From: Linum tenue
Lineage: Eukaryota > Streptophyta > Magnoliopsida > Malpighiales > Linaceae
Assembly: GCA_946122785.1 (NCBI GenBank)
Contig: CAMGYJ010000008.1
Location: 22,903,475 to 22,967,474, forward strand
DNA: 64,000 nt
Reading direction: 5' to 3'
Under the pieces are notes generated by a model. It was not told where the DNA came from, did no database searches, and saw only the letters and a program-made list of their open reading frames with translations. Shown piece by piece: positions 47,641 through 59,257 of the stretch (position 1 is its first letter; each line of letters opens with the position of its first letter). A program made the translations under genes and the position numbers.

Positions 47641-50632
47641 TGACATGGAAGTATAGTTAGTAAAATACGATAAAAATAAGATATGGAAATGTTAAGTATA
47701 AAATACATACGGATATTTTACTTAATCACTAACTTAATGTTATGTTTAATAGTACGTTAATAGTCATAAATATATATATTAATTTTAAATATAATATTAA
47801 TTATTTTAAAAATAATAAAGTATATAAATATTAGTAAAGTTAAAATTTAAGTTATTAAATACGGATATTAAACGTGTTATACGGGTTTTATACGTGTTTA
47901 GTACGAGAGACATCAAATGAACGAAAAAAATGGAATGGCTTGACAATAATATGAATATAAAATTTTAAACAGATAAAATACGTATAGGTACATATACGTG
48001 TATTAAATGGAGTATTTACTAATTACTGGAAGGAAAGAAATTTTCGTAAGGTTCTATGGACCGTATAATTTTAAATTTTTTTAATCAATAATCATTATGC
48101 TCATGTCTCTTTTTATTTGCACCGCCTGGATGGAATTAGTACCCAAATTCCTCCGCCCAATATCTCTTGGCAAGCTGATTAGTATAAATAAAAGTAGAAA
48201 GTCCAAAAAGCCCTGCCGTGGTTCGCGCAGGAGCTAGAAAAAGTGGGATTAAGGGGGTTCAGGAGGAGAACCTCCTTATAAGTATTGTTAGATTTCATGC
48301 CTCCTTCTTATAGTACGGAGGGGCCATTAAGTCTTTTTCTACATTAATTAATATGGAAAATGGGCCATAGCAAGCACAAAGCTTTAATTACAAGTTTACA
48401 ACCGAGGGTTCCTTAGGTCTATTCTTTATAATTCATATATGGGCCTTAGAGATCACAAAAAACCTTAATTAATATGGGTAATGGGCCTTAGAGAGCACAA
48501 ACGCCAACATCCCCTAAATTTTAATAAAATAAAACTCTATCAAGATTAGGTTTATGTTTCTAGGAATGACACTTTCTTTCATTTTAATATTATTAACAGA
48601 ACCTATTTCAATAAACTATTAGCAGAATATGTTTGCAGGGATGACACTTCTTTCATTTTTGGGTTTAAACAACATATTACAGTGTTTCCGAGAGTTTGTA
48701 AATTTTATTTACATATGACTTTGTTTGAAGTAATGATTGTGAAATGGTATATGAAGTTACACCGAAAAAATTAGTGGTAAGGTATTTTGCATTAAACCAT
48801 GGTTGGACTGTAGTTCAACTATTTGTACCGCAACAACGGCCTACTATTTGGGGTCCAGTATTTTTTGTCCGACCTTCATGTATAGTAGGATTTCTAAAAC
48901 ATTGATTTAAAGTAGTAATCAGTCTACTATTCAACTGGTACAACTTTTCATATGCCCGCGATATATCATAAACACATTCTATTAATTATTAACACAAAGT
49001 TGGTTGAGAGTTACTCTTAATTTTAAAAATCTTAAGATAATAAACTTATTTATTATGTTTAATAAATGGAGGCATAATGTCTTATATCGAGAGTTTACAA
49101 AGCTCCATATTGGAGATGTCAATATTAGATAATTGAAAGATCATTGATTAGATATGATATATGCTGGAACTTTTAAACATAAGCATAGATAGACATAACA
49201 AACCATCTAATTATTGATTATCTTAACTTAGATATACATGTGTGTTTTTATGACAACTATCAAAATAATCATTGGTTGTTGAGTATTTTGATTGAGAAAT
49301 GAGTCTATACTTCGTCTATATATGTCTCATAAACCTACATAAAAAATATACTCAAGTGGCTACGGAAATTTAATAATAGGATGTTACTACAGAACAAACC
49401 ATTTCAGATATTGAAGATATATAGTAATGTACTAATATAAGTTGATTTTACACAAAATGAAATTGTTCCGACCAATGGATAAAAATATTCTCTGCATAGA
49501 ATCGCCCAGTCAGATAAATAATGATTCAATTCGACCTTCAAACGTTGAATACAAGTACAAATATTTATCCGTCTCTATTATATACACTTTGCAGTTTATG
49601 GTGCATTCATACCCAGTGTGGTCCGTGAAAGAGAAATTTATTTTTATATCATCAGAATTCGTGTTTGACTCTCATTAATCTATACCTAAAGCGGGAAATA
49701 ATCTTTCTGATAGTATGACCATCAAAAATAACTATTATAAGTTTATAATTGCTATAATTATGTTGATTATTTGAAATTACAAAATTATTGTCTGCCATCT
49801 TTGTCATAAATTAATTCACATAAGTCAAAGTTGAAGAAATTTAATCAATCAGTTACATTAGCAAGACAAACCATGATTTTTATATAAGCCAAACGCGTAT
49901 GATTCACAAAATTTGCATTTTAAAATAACATGCATTATTGCAACTATGAGAGTCAAAGTTGAAACCCAACCACCAATCAACACCAAAATATTGCAAGAGC
50001 TCAATGAATTAGAGCAAGAAATAGAGAGGAAGTACATATCAGTTGAAATTTAAATACTAATTAACAATAAAATGCTAACTTTTTCTAATATTTAGAGAAA
50101 TTTACATTCCATCCAATGCAAAGTTGTCGAGTGAGGAACGAGTGATGCTATGCTTAATGCGAATACTGTCCATGAAAAGGTTAAGACAACTTTGAAGAGT
50201 ACTTTTGTGGGAATTGTACGACAACATCAAAGCCGACATCAACTAGGTAATAATCTAACTCTATATATGATTTCATTCTTCTTAACTCTAAATGCATTCA
50301 TTTGGGGGGGGGGGGGTGTATCATAGCTACTTAAACATTTTTTTACGAAGTAGCAAATCTCATTATTTCATTTTATAGGTTCAGGATCCACGTATGAGTT
50401 CTAGACAAAACCTCTACATCCTTTGAGTTTAGTTTTTTTTTTTTAATTTCATTCATACGTATATGAATTGATAAGAATGTCGAAAAACTCTATGATGTAT
50501 GTTCATTTTTTTTATTTGTCACTAACTGAATGATTTAGATGCTTTTATCATACCAAATAAAACGCCTATTTGCTTCGAACATTTACTATTGTTATTTATG
50601 TAGTTGCTAAAATGTACCCGTCCAACGGGCAG
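47641..50632. other. AT-rich intergenic DNA
   Basis: It includes the Helitron 5' end at 48292, three copies of 'atgggcc(a/t)tag(a/c)gagcacaaa'-like words at 48355-48505, and a G-run at 50303-50317. No gene recognised. Confidence 0.5.
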
Positions 50633-50641
50633 GCCTTAATC

Positions 50642-51059
50642 TTTTTTTTTTGCCAAAAGATCGCTCGTATTACCGAGAAAACAGACAGATACAAAATAGT
50701 CACATAGCTGAAAATAGCCAAGAAACGAAATTGAACCCCACCAAAGAAGGGGACAACGAAAGGGCTTTTCTTGCCACCAAATGGGCAACCCTATTAGACT
50801 CCCGACCCACAAAAATAACCCGAAACTCCTGGAACAAGTCACGCATACTTCGAATCTCCTCCAACAGCATCCCTCCATGGACATCATCTACCTCACCCTC
50901 CCGGATCTTCCCCACGATCACTTGGGCGTCACCTGCAAAAATCATCGACTGGAAACCAAACGCCAAGCACCATCGAAGCGCATCCCGGAAGGCCAGTAAT
51001 TCCACAAGAGCCGGCTCCCAAATCCCCACATACAGTGCTGCCGATGCTGCCACCACCAT
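50642..51059 (-). mobile_element. 5'-truncated LINE tail encoding an RNase H-like domain
   Basis: A T run (50642-50651) marks a minus-strand poly(A) tail. The minus strand encodes WEPALVELLAFRDALRWCLA, FGFQSMIFAGDAQVIVGKI and ESNRVAHLVARKAL, the RVT_3 RNase H-like domain at the end of many plant LINEs. A 10-bp target duplication with one mismatch (gccttaatct 50633-50642, gccctaatct 51060-51069) flanks it. Only the last part of ORF2 is present. Confidence 0.85.
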
Positions 51060-51335
51060 GCCCTAATCTAGTTTTATAAAGAATGCATGAATTTATACAT
51101 TACATAATCTTACAGAGAGATAATTATGTATCAATTAATAACAATATACAACATAAGCCTTAATGACTAAGACTTTACGCAAGCTTTATGGGGGATAATA
51201 ATATTTTATATATCAATTAAACAAACATATCATATAAGTTTGAACTAAAAATCCTAAATTATTAACTAAATTATTGACAATCTCATCAATTCGCATTACA
51301 CGGATTTTTTAAGGTCACTTGTTTTTAGTAAAAAT

Positions 51336-51674
51336 GGTAATCTCTATTTATCCAAATCTTTTTCAGATTCTTTTATATTATCCAAATCTATTAAAATACT
51401 ATTAATTACCCAAATTTTTTATAATGTATAAAAATATTAGTCATTTTTATGTCATTGTTAATAATTTTGTAACTTTTATCTTAGTTAAAATACTAAAATT
51501 TTGGAATGTTGACCTTCATGTGTCTCTTCCAAGTCATTATCATGTTGCCAAGTCAATATTACTAACAAAATTGCTAACTGGAAGTTAACATTTGGTTAAT
51601 TCTTAGTATTTCGATAGGTTTGGATAATATAAAAAAATTTGAAAAAGGTTTGGATAAAAAAATAGACATTACCC
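51336..51674. mobile_element. MULE-like MITE (339 bp), target duplication TAGTAAAAAT
   Basis: The two arms are inverted repeats over about 80 bases ('tatccaaatctttttcagatt' against the inverted 'tatccaaacctttttcaaatt'). The ends are GGTAATCTCTA and, inverted, GGGTAATGTCTA. Exact TAGTAAAAAT copies lie at 51326-51335 and 51675-51684. A 9- to 10-bp duplication and long inverted repeats are typical of Mutator-like elements. Non-coding. Confidence 0.85.
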
Positions 51675-51684
51675 TAGTAAAAAT

Positions 51685-52080
51685 GTGATACTTTTTTTTT
51701 TTAACTTAATGCACTTATTATTAACTTAAATTTCTTTATTTTACCTGCTATATTCAACATCTCATTATTTGAATTTCACAAATTAAATCTTCCAAAAGAT
51801 AAGTTAACCTTACATAATAATTTAACAAAATATAAGATATGTAACTTGATTTTATTATTAGACCACACGTTACGGAAGATGTTTTATAACAATTATTAGA
51901 ATACACTACATAAAACTTATGAAATTTGAAGAAATAGTTATTTCTTTCTTATGTATCAATCAAACAGGCGTGTTATATAAGCCTTCAGTAATAAATGAGA
52001 CACTATGTAAATCTTATGGAAGTGTTATTACTTAAACTATTTTGTGAGCAATTTTATTTCAACGAAATTTTTATATGAGT
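51685..52080. other. AT-rich intergenic DNA
   Basis: No feature recognised. Confidence 0.5.
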
Positions 52081-53199
52081 GAATGAAATCTGTTTGAACC
52101 TAACTGAGTGTAGGAGTGAGGTTCGAATGAGAGTTTGGGTCAAGAAGAAACGCGAGCGTCAAGTTCGATCGGGGAGAGAGGAATTAGAGAGTTGAGCGAG
52201 GACCGGAGTCCAAACTTTTAGAAAGAGAAGTAATTGTTATAGAGAGAGAATGGTGAAAAATGCGATCCCCTCACCCACCGTAGTAAATGCCGTATTTATA
52301 GGCTTCGTTGTGGTGGGTGAGTGGTTGACCCAAGTGGGGATACAAGATGTGACAATTGGGATACAATGATGTGACCACTGGCACATACTAAGGATTTTAG
52401 ACCCTGTCTCGGCCATCCCCCTACCTAGGACGTGTCAGAGATTTGCCACTGGCCTTGATGTGACCACTTCCTGGGGAGGAAAGCTACGCCTCCCTCCTCT
52501 CTTGGCTTTTCCTGCGCTACGCTCTTCCTCAGCGCCTGTAACTCACATCGCGCACAAACTCTTCGCGCCAGGACGTAGTTGACTACGATGAGGTGTCGCG
52601 CTCGGGGTCTTCGCGCTGCTATGTCGGAGTCCATCCAGTTGCGTCCGTTCCTTGACGCGGCCAGGCCCGAGTCACATGCCCAACAATTGCCCCCCATCAG
52701 GGGTGTTTTGCGAACACCTCCTGTTTGGATTTTTTCCTGAATGACTCGGGCCTGTGTGGTCCCCGTGATGCTGGTTTTTTTGGGTCTATTCCGCTCGTCG
52801 CGATCGGTTGGCTCCCGCGCATGCTCGCGTTTAGGTTCTTCGACGCGTGATATTATGAAACAGGGACGCGTTTGCTGGCGCGCGCCCGCGGTTGGACTCC
52901 TCACCGCGCTTAAAATAGGGCTTGGCTCGTCGCGCGCGATGTGTGGGGCGATTATGGGTACTCCGCGCGCTCGCGCGTTCCGCTCGCGCGTCGCGTGATA
53001 CCCGGTACTGCGCGGAGCATGTTTTTCTTTCCTCGCGGGTATATCTTGCCCCCCAGGCGATGTGTGGGGCGATTATGGTACTCCGCGCGCTCGCGCGTTC
53101 CGCTCGCGCGTCGCGAGATACCCGGTACTGCGCGAAGCATGTTTTTCTTTCCTCGCGGGTATATCTTGCCCCCCAGGCGGTGCGCGGCACTTGTGGCGT
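52081..53199 (-). repeat. Probable LTR fragment in minus orientation with GC-rich U3-like part
   Basis: On the minus strand there is a TATA-like 'tataaata' at 52300-52293, then a CT-rich leader-like stretch. Upstream of it the sequence is unusually GC-rich (about 52480-53199) and contains 'caattgccccccat', a phrase I associate with some Tat/Ogre LTRs. It borders the assembly gap. Ends were not found, so this is a cautious call. Confidence 0.35.
52939..53199. repeat. GC-rich tandem repeat, 121-bp unit, running into the gap
   Basis: A unit starting 'atgtgtggggcgattatgg' at 52939 is repeated from 53060 with few changes ('gcgcgctcgcgcgttccgct' in both). A third copy begins near 53179 and is cut by the gap. 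Long ORFs read through here are artefacts of GC-richness. Confidence 0.9.
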
Positions 53200-53299
53200 N
53201 NNNNNNNNNNNNNNNNNNNNNNNNNNNNNNNNNNNNNNNNNNNNNNNNNNNNNNNNNNNNNNNNNNNNNNNNNNNNNNNNNNNNNNNNNNNNNNNNNNN
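53200..53299. other. Assembly gap, 100 N
   Basis: Exactly 100 N, the usual placeholder for a gap of unknown size. It lies at the end of a GC-rich tandem repeat, which probably caused it. Confidence 1.
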
Positions 53300-54422
53300 G
53301 GGATCAAACGACGACTGATTCGGAGTCCGGACGAGGGAGAAACGAAGCATTGAATATAGGGGAACAGGTTCGGCAGTAAAAACACGGGCATACTACCCTA
53401 AAAACATGGCCGTGTTTTATCTGGCACCCGCTAGTGTTTTTACTGCCGAGGGCGTGTCGTGAGGGCTGCTGGGGGCAAAACACGGGCGGGCAAAAGTAAA
53501 ACACGGCCATGTCCTCGACCGTGTTTTGCCCATAATCGGGTTTTTGAGGCAGATTCAAGCCAAAGGAAAGGGAGAGCTGGGTTTTGGTTCCCAAACACCC
53601 AAGGGACGAACCCTAGAGAGAGAGAGAGCGACTTGGGAACATTCTTGGAGCTATTTTGGAGGATTTCTTCGCCATTGGAGCTCGGGAATCAAGCTTGGAG
53701 ATGGAGATTGAAGATCTAGATCAGATTTCTGCAGTCTCTCTCTTCTCTATAGAGTAACTTCCCTTCACTTAGGTTTTGAGGAACCCTAGTTCCATGTGTT
53801 AGGATCTTTCTTGTATGAAGTTTTGGATGCTATATTGTTTGATTATAATCGATCGAGGCATGATTTATTGAGTCAATTGAATCTTGATCAAATTCTCTTG
53901 ATTTCTACTTTAACCTATGATAGATAGAATCTGATTAGGTTAAGAGAGCTTCCTTGATTGATAGTGGTGAATTGGTTGTGCGAGAGTCAATCAATTCACT
54001 GCTTTGTACTGGAATTCATTCCAGTAGTGGAGATCTGTGTGAATCGCCTTAGCATTCTATCCCGGTGAAGGCTAGTCACCTGCCGGGTATTCTGTCTAAG
54101 AGGGCTTGGTCAGCTTAAGAGATTCCAAGCTAATTTAGGATCTTCCGCAGTTTAGTCAACAGTAGATCAACCAAAGGTAATTGCAACTTGGACCTAATTG
54201 AGGAGCTAGGGAGAATCATACCTAAGTGAGTTCCCAATTTGTAATTAGTAGAGTAGTTTAGTAAATCAATCCTTAATCTAGTTTTCTAGATAATGAACTG
54301 AAGCTGAGTAATAGTAACTCTAGAGACCCGTGGATTCGATATTTATTACTTGTGCCACTATACTGCTATCCCTTTCGTTGGTTACACTTGGCCATTGTTA
54401 GGTGTTGTGTTTTAGCGTGTCA
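53300..54422 (+). mobile_element. Athila/Tat-like LTR, 5' part lost in the gap
   Basis: It matches the solo LTR (14696-16034, inverted) and the LTR at 60038-61399. Shared features include 'ttttgaggcagattc', 'ggaaccctagtt', 'ttgattataat.gat', 'gtctctagag' class words and the end 'ggtgttgtgttttagcgtgtca' at 54422. No primer binding site follows, so it is a 3' or solo LTR. Its U3 part carries several aaaCACGG / CCGTGttt palindromic words. Confidence 0.8.
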
Positions 54423-54879
54423 CATATGCCTATCAAGTTTTATTATTTAGACTACAAATTAACAAGAGTTTTGGGGCATGATACTATACCTTAACCTCAA
54501 ATGGGTGAATCCCAGTCCTTAATTCTCTTATCTAAACCATAAAATTCATTTAATTTAAAAATTAATAACCGATGTTCTGCTTCATTGAAATATCAAAATA
54601 CATATAGCAAATATGATATGATGGACAAGAAAACACATGAATTTTCACAAAAATTATTCAAAATTTACTTTTATTGGATTTAGGGTTTGGAATTTAGGGT
54701 AATATATATGTTGATTATTTGGTGTTCTATGTTATATCATCCTATTTGATTTTTTATTAATTTATTGTGTACTAATTTTTTTTTATTGTTGTACTTCTTC
54801 ACTTATATCATGTTAGAATACATGTTGTTACATGTTGGTTGAAGTTAGAAAGAGAAATTATTATACATAGATAACTATG
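54423..54879. other. AT-rich intergenic DNA
   Basis: No feature recognised between the LTR and the LINE fragment. Confidence 0.5.
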
Positions 54880-57002
54880 AAAACTCGAAACTCGTTCGAG
54901 TATGAGTATGATTTTGATATTCTTCTCAATTCTTGTATTGATATGAGAATCTCCCATTTATTCTTTGCTGACGATTCTTATCTATTTCTCCGAGGATCCC
55001 TCCAGGAATGTGAGAATCTGCTTGAGGTTCTGAATGAGTTATGAGGAGCTCAGTGGCCAAAGAGTAAATTTGGCCAAGTCAGCGGTCTGTTTTAGTAAAA
55101 ATGTTGCTCTGGCGGATTAGGACTTCTTAGCAGAGATTTTAGGGGTTGGGGCGGTGGGGGGTTCAAGATAAGTACATAGGACTCCCAACACTAATAGCTC
55201 ATTCGAAGATGGCCACCTTTCGCTATTTGGAGGAGATTTATTGGCCCGACTTCAGGGGTGGAAGCGCAGGACTTTATCTTTGGCAGCTAAGGAGGCTTTG
55301 ATTAAGTCTGTTGCTTTAGCTCTGCCTTTACATGTTATGTCTTGTTTTAAGCTGCCTCTGCCTCTTTGTCGCCTCCTGGATAAACATGTAGCTCGTTTCT
55401 GGTGGGGTGTTGAGGAGGGGCAGTCTAAGATACGTTGGGTGTCTTGGCGGAACATGTGCAAAAGTAAGCATGAAGGGGGTATGGATTTCCACCGCTTTGA
55501 GCATTTTAATCAGGCTCTCTTGGCTAAGATCGGCTGGTGAATCCTGAGTGAACCCATTTCCCTCTTTGCCCAGGTCTATAAAGGGAAGTATTTCCCCAAT
55601 GGGTCATTTCTCACGGCTACGGCTTGGTCTAATCCTTCTTGGGGGTGGCAGAGTATCCTCTTTGGTCGCCAATTGTTAGAGACGGCTTTACGTTGGCAAA
55701 TTGGTAATGGCCTGGGTGCTTCTCTACTTAATTCTAATCGGATCCCTATTCAGCCTCCTCTCCCCCCAATGTATAACCCCCGTGTCTTGCCTACTGGGGA
55801 GGATCTGCCGGTGGCGGAGGTTATCCGCCCTGGGGAGGGACGCTGGTGTGACCATAAACTCAGCTAGTGGTTTGATCCGCCAACCTGCATAACTATTAAA
55901 GAAAGCCCTCTGCCTCTTCAAAATATAGAGGATCGATTGATTTGGCATGCTACTGCCGATGGGGTCTTCACAGTTAAGTCAGCCTACCATTTTGCGGTTA
56001 CTCTTGATCAGTAGAGAGGTAGATGGAGATCCCTTGCTAGTTGGATGGATAGGGCTAGCTGGATTCGCTTGTGGGACGCTAATGTTCCTCCAAAACTGAA
56101 AGTGTTTGTCTGGCAAATCTATCACAAAAATTTTCCCACAACGTAGGCCCTAATTGAAAAAAGGTCGTTGTGCTACCTAGGTGTCCGGTGTGTTGGGCGG
56201 CTTTTTAGACAATGGAACATTTGTTTCTTGAATGCCCTGTCACACGCACCTTTTGGGATCTTTCTGGCCTTGCATACCTTGGTGAAGGGTCACCTCGTCA
56301 CACCTTCCCACTGTTCCTGAAATTTTTTTTGGCTTTGGTTCATCAACCGGCTTTGTTCATGGTTGTTATTGCTATCATTTGGAGAATTTGGCGATCTCGT
56401 AACTGGGTAGTCTTTGAAGGCAAACAATTTGGGACTTCAGCCTTGATGCGACAGTTTAACCAGCAGGTTTAGGAATGGAGTTGTTTGTCGGTGGACCGAA
56501 TCCTCCCTAGCTCCTGTACTCACACGCCTCCTTTGGATCCATATGGGTCTACTGTGGCGATTTGTATGTGGGATGGGGCTATTAGGAGTGGGCCGCATTC
56601 GGCAGGTGGGATGGTGATTATGACTCTTGCTAGGGACATCCTTTTGGTGAAGGGGGTTCATTTTCCTTCGATTGATGATCCTATGGTAGTTGAGTTACTT
56701 GTTCTCCGCTAGGCTATTTTGTGGTGCTTGGGACAAGGCTTCTCCGAGATGCGATTTGAAGGTGATGCTAAGGTGGTCATTGAGAAAATCCTTCGGGCTG
56801 ATGTAAGAGATAATAGGATGGGGCCTATTCTTGAAGAGGTCATCCAGTCATTTGCTATGCATATGGGGTTTAGTGTACGATTTGTATGTCGGAGTAATAA
56901 TAGGGTAGCTCATTTGGTGGCTCGCAAGGCCCTGGCTGAGCTCCAGGATATAACTATCTTTTGTTCAATCAATACATAATTATCTTTTGTAAGAAAAAAA
57001 AA
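54880..57002 (+). pseudogene. Decayed, 5'-truncated LINE ORF2 (RT end, zf-RVT, RNase H)
   Basis: Frames on the plus strand give HLFFADDSYLFLRGS (54954 on) and then MARLQGWKRRTLSLAAKEAL followed by IKSVALALPLHVMSCF. Next come the GKYFPNGSFL and PPKLKVFVWQIYHKNFPTT/ MEHLFLECPVTRTFWDL parts of a zf-RVT domain. An RNase H-like end follows (RFEGDAKVVIEKIL ... NNRVAHLVARKALAELQD). An A run at 56994-57002 is the tail. Several stops (e.g. 55538, 55865, 56470, 56710) and frameshifts make it inactive. It is related to the fragment at 50642-51059. No target duplication seen. Confidence 0.85.
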
Positions 57003-58004
57003 TACCAAACTATTTTGAATAGAATAATGAATATCCACCCTTCGCCCCAACCGGATTCGTTGCTATCCTACTCTGATTGGACCCGCGATAAAACTTCACG
57101 GTCCAATTTTTAATACTCTTACGTCCTAGTTAGCCTTTTCCTTTCTTTAATTTGATTTTTTTTTGTTGTTGTTTGGTGATTGGATTCCTTAAGATTGTGC
57201 CCATCTCATCTATTCTGGTACTGGTAATGCTTCTTCCGGCTGAAGTTGTAGTTTCAATAATCTCAACATGGAATTGCTCCCTTCTCTCAATTTTGAAAGG
57301 GTTAACCTTTTTTTTATGATGACCTTGCTCTATCTACCAGGTACTTACACCCAACAGTCGCTGGTGAACTTTACTTTTTGGTAATGCTTATTTGGCATGG
57401 TTGAATGAAGGTGGGAGCTTGTTAATTCTGGTGAAACATCAATGCCTCTGCTTAGCTTTTTGTATAACCTGTCGAGTGAGTATAGATATGTGCATTTGGG
57501 GTATGCTTTTGATGGTTTGAGTCCCATTTGTAGGCATTGAACAATTTAACATAGACATGAGAAATGTCAGGAACAATTTGATATCTACAAAAACGAATGC
57601 AAGAAAGGAGGTAAAATTGCTATATAAGGTCCGGTGAATATCAGGGATATCCACATTTTGAATTTTTCTTCGCGTCTTAGACAGAGCTGGAGTGACGACG
57701 TTTCATCAAGTCATAAGAGGCAAACTTGGAGTTGGAGCAACATCATTTCGGGCAAAGGAAGGACTAGATATACAAAGTTCACTTTAGTACATGTTATGTT
57801 TTTCTACAATTTTCTCTTTTCGGGTTGCACTTGCATCTGAAGCAACCTTGTCTTCTACAATTCAGTAAATGACTTTGGACCACCAGAACCAGCTATATAA
57901 GTTGAGACTAAAGTGAGATGAATCAAGGTTTAGGGTTTATAAAGTAAAAGTGTCGTTATGATACAAGAGCCTGGTTGGTCCAAACCCTAGCCGCCCTTGC
58001 AACC
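57003..58004. other. Intergenic, no gene recognised
   Basis: Mixed AT-rich sequence with short ORFs lacking family features. The last part may be the leader or LTR remnant of the copia element. Confidence 0.45.
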
Positions 58005-59257
58005 ATGGATTAAGAAGGTCAAAATGCAGAAGTAGCAGTTGTTGCAGGAATCAACAATGTTGTGGATCCAACGCCAGATCCATTCTATCTCCATGGTTCT
58101 GAGCAGTTAGGGTTGATTTTAGTGGTAGACAAACTTACCACCACTAATTACAACGACTGAAGCTATGCCATGTACAATGTCCTTAGAGCCAAGAACAAGA
58201 TTGGCTTCATCAGTGACACCTTGATTGAGCCAGCAGCTGAACCTGGGTCCAACAAGCAGTTGAACCTGGTATCAGGAGGAAGACGATAATGTCTTTCAAA
58301 AATATTTTAGAAGCCTATAGAGGTTTGAGAGCACGCAATGGACAATGTGACATGGTGAGGATAACAGAGCTGACGAAAGCCCTAGCTATTCTAAAACAAG
58401 ATAACCAAAGTCTCATTGAATACTGTGGTAATCTAATAGCCTTAAGAGATGAACTAGACAACTATCAGCCTCTAGATCCTTGTCAAGTTATTTGACCTGC
58501 AGAGCCATGAAACAAGTCATGGCATACAGAGACACCAACTATGTCATATAGTTCCTTACAGGGCTCAATGAAAATTACACCACTATGAGGGCCCAAGTAC
58601 TATTTTAGGAGACACTCCCATCCATTGGCAGAGTCTTCCCGAGGATGCTGCAACATGAAAAACAACAATATGGTAGTCATCAAGGAAATGATCTTACTAT
58701 TGAAAGCAAAACTTTGGCATCCCAAAGCAACATCCCAACAAACAGATGAACTAGACCCTTTTGCTCTCATTGCAAAGCAACATGGCACACAGAGGATGTT
58801 TGCTACCACAAACATGGATGACCACCTAGAATGAACCCAAGGGAAGCCACTCCATATGAAAGACTTGTTGAATGTTCTCACTACAGGAAACTTGGCCACA
58901 CAGAGGAAAAATGTTATAAAAAGAATGGATATCCTCCTGGATTTGGAAAATGAAATTTCAGAGGCAGACCTCATGCTAATGTTGCTGTCGTTGCCATCCC
59001 AAAAAATTTACAACAAGAGATCAAGCTTACCAAGGTAGTCTATGACAAGCTCACGAAGTTAATGACTCAAAACTCTTGTCGGAAAAAGCTTCTCAGCTGC
59101 AGCCTTCACTACCAACAAACCAGAATCCTCATGTAAATATACTTTCAATGCTCAAACTAGACTACCATATGACAAATTATGGATTCTAAACACTGGGCCA
59201 TCAAACCACATAGTCTGTTCACTTGACAATTTGTATAATCATAGAAAGATTAGCAAT
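58005..59257 (+). pseudogene. Ty1/copia gag-protease fragment, degenerate
   Basis: Blocks in order are PFYLHGSEQLGLILV with NYNDWSYAMYNVLRAKNKIG (copia gag N-terminus) and ILKQDNQSLIEYCGNLIALRDELDNYQPL (UBN2-type gag). Next are FLTGLNENYTTMRAQ and two zinc-knuckle-like segments (CSHCKATWHTEDVCYK; CSHYRKLGHTEEKCYKK). A protease-like WILNTGPSNHIVCS follows. There are several frame changes and stops. The element is cut near 59257 by other sequence leading to the Athila-like LTR. Confidence 0.8.

Larger units (their letters stand above)
43152..48292 (-). mobile_element. Probable Helitron relic, minus orientation
   Basis: Read on the minus strand it starts at 48292 with TCTAACAATACTTATAAGGA followed by GGTTCTCCTCC, which is very like the conserved plant Helitron 5' end, preceded by A. 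A possible 3' end near 43152 has a CCGG/CCGG hairpin followed by a TTAG (CTRR variant) and T. Between them, 45130-43580 carries Helitron Rep-type coding remnants in the same orientation. The PIF1 helicase part was not seen. The middle is filled with a tandem repeat and another transposon. The 5' end is well supported; the 3' end is tentative. Confidence 0.5.

Noticed and set aside
52831..53391. Long ORFs on both strands across 52.8-53.4 kb
   Set aside because: They pass through the 100-N gap and GC-rich tandem repeats; no real protein can be inferred.
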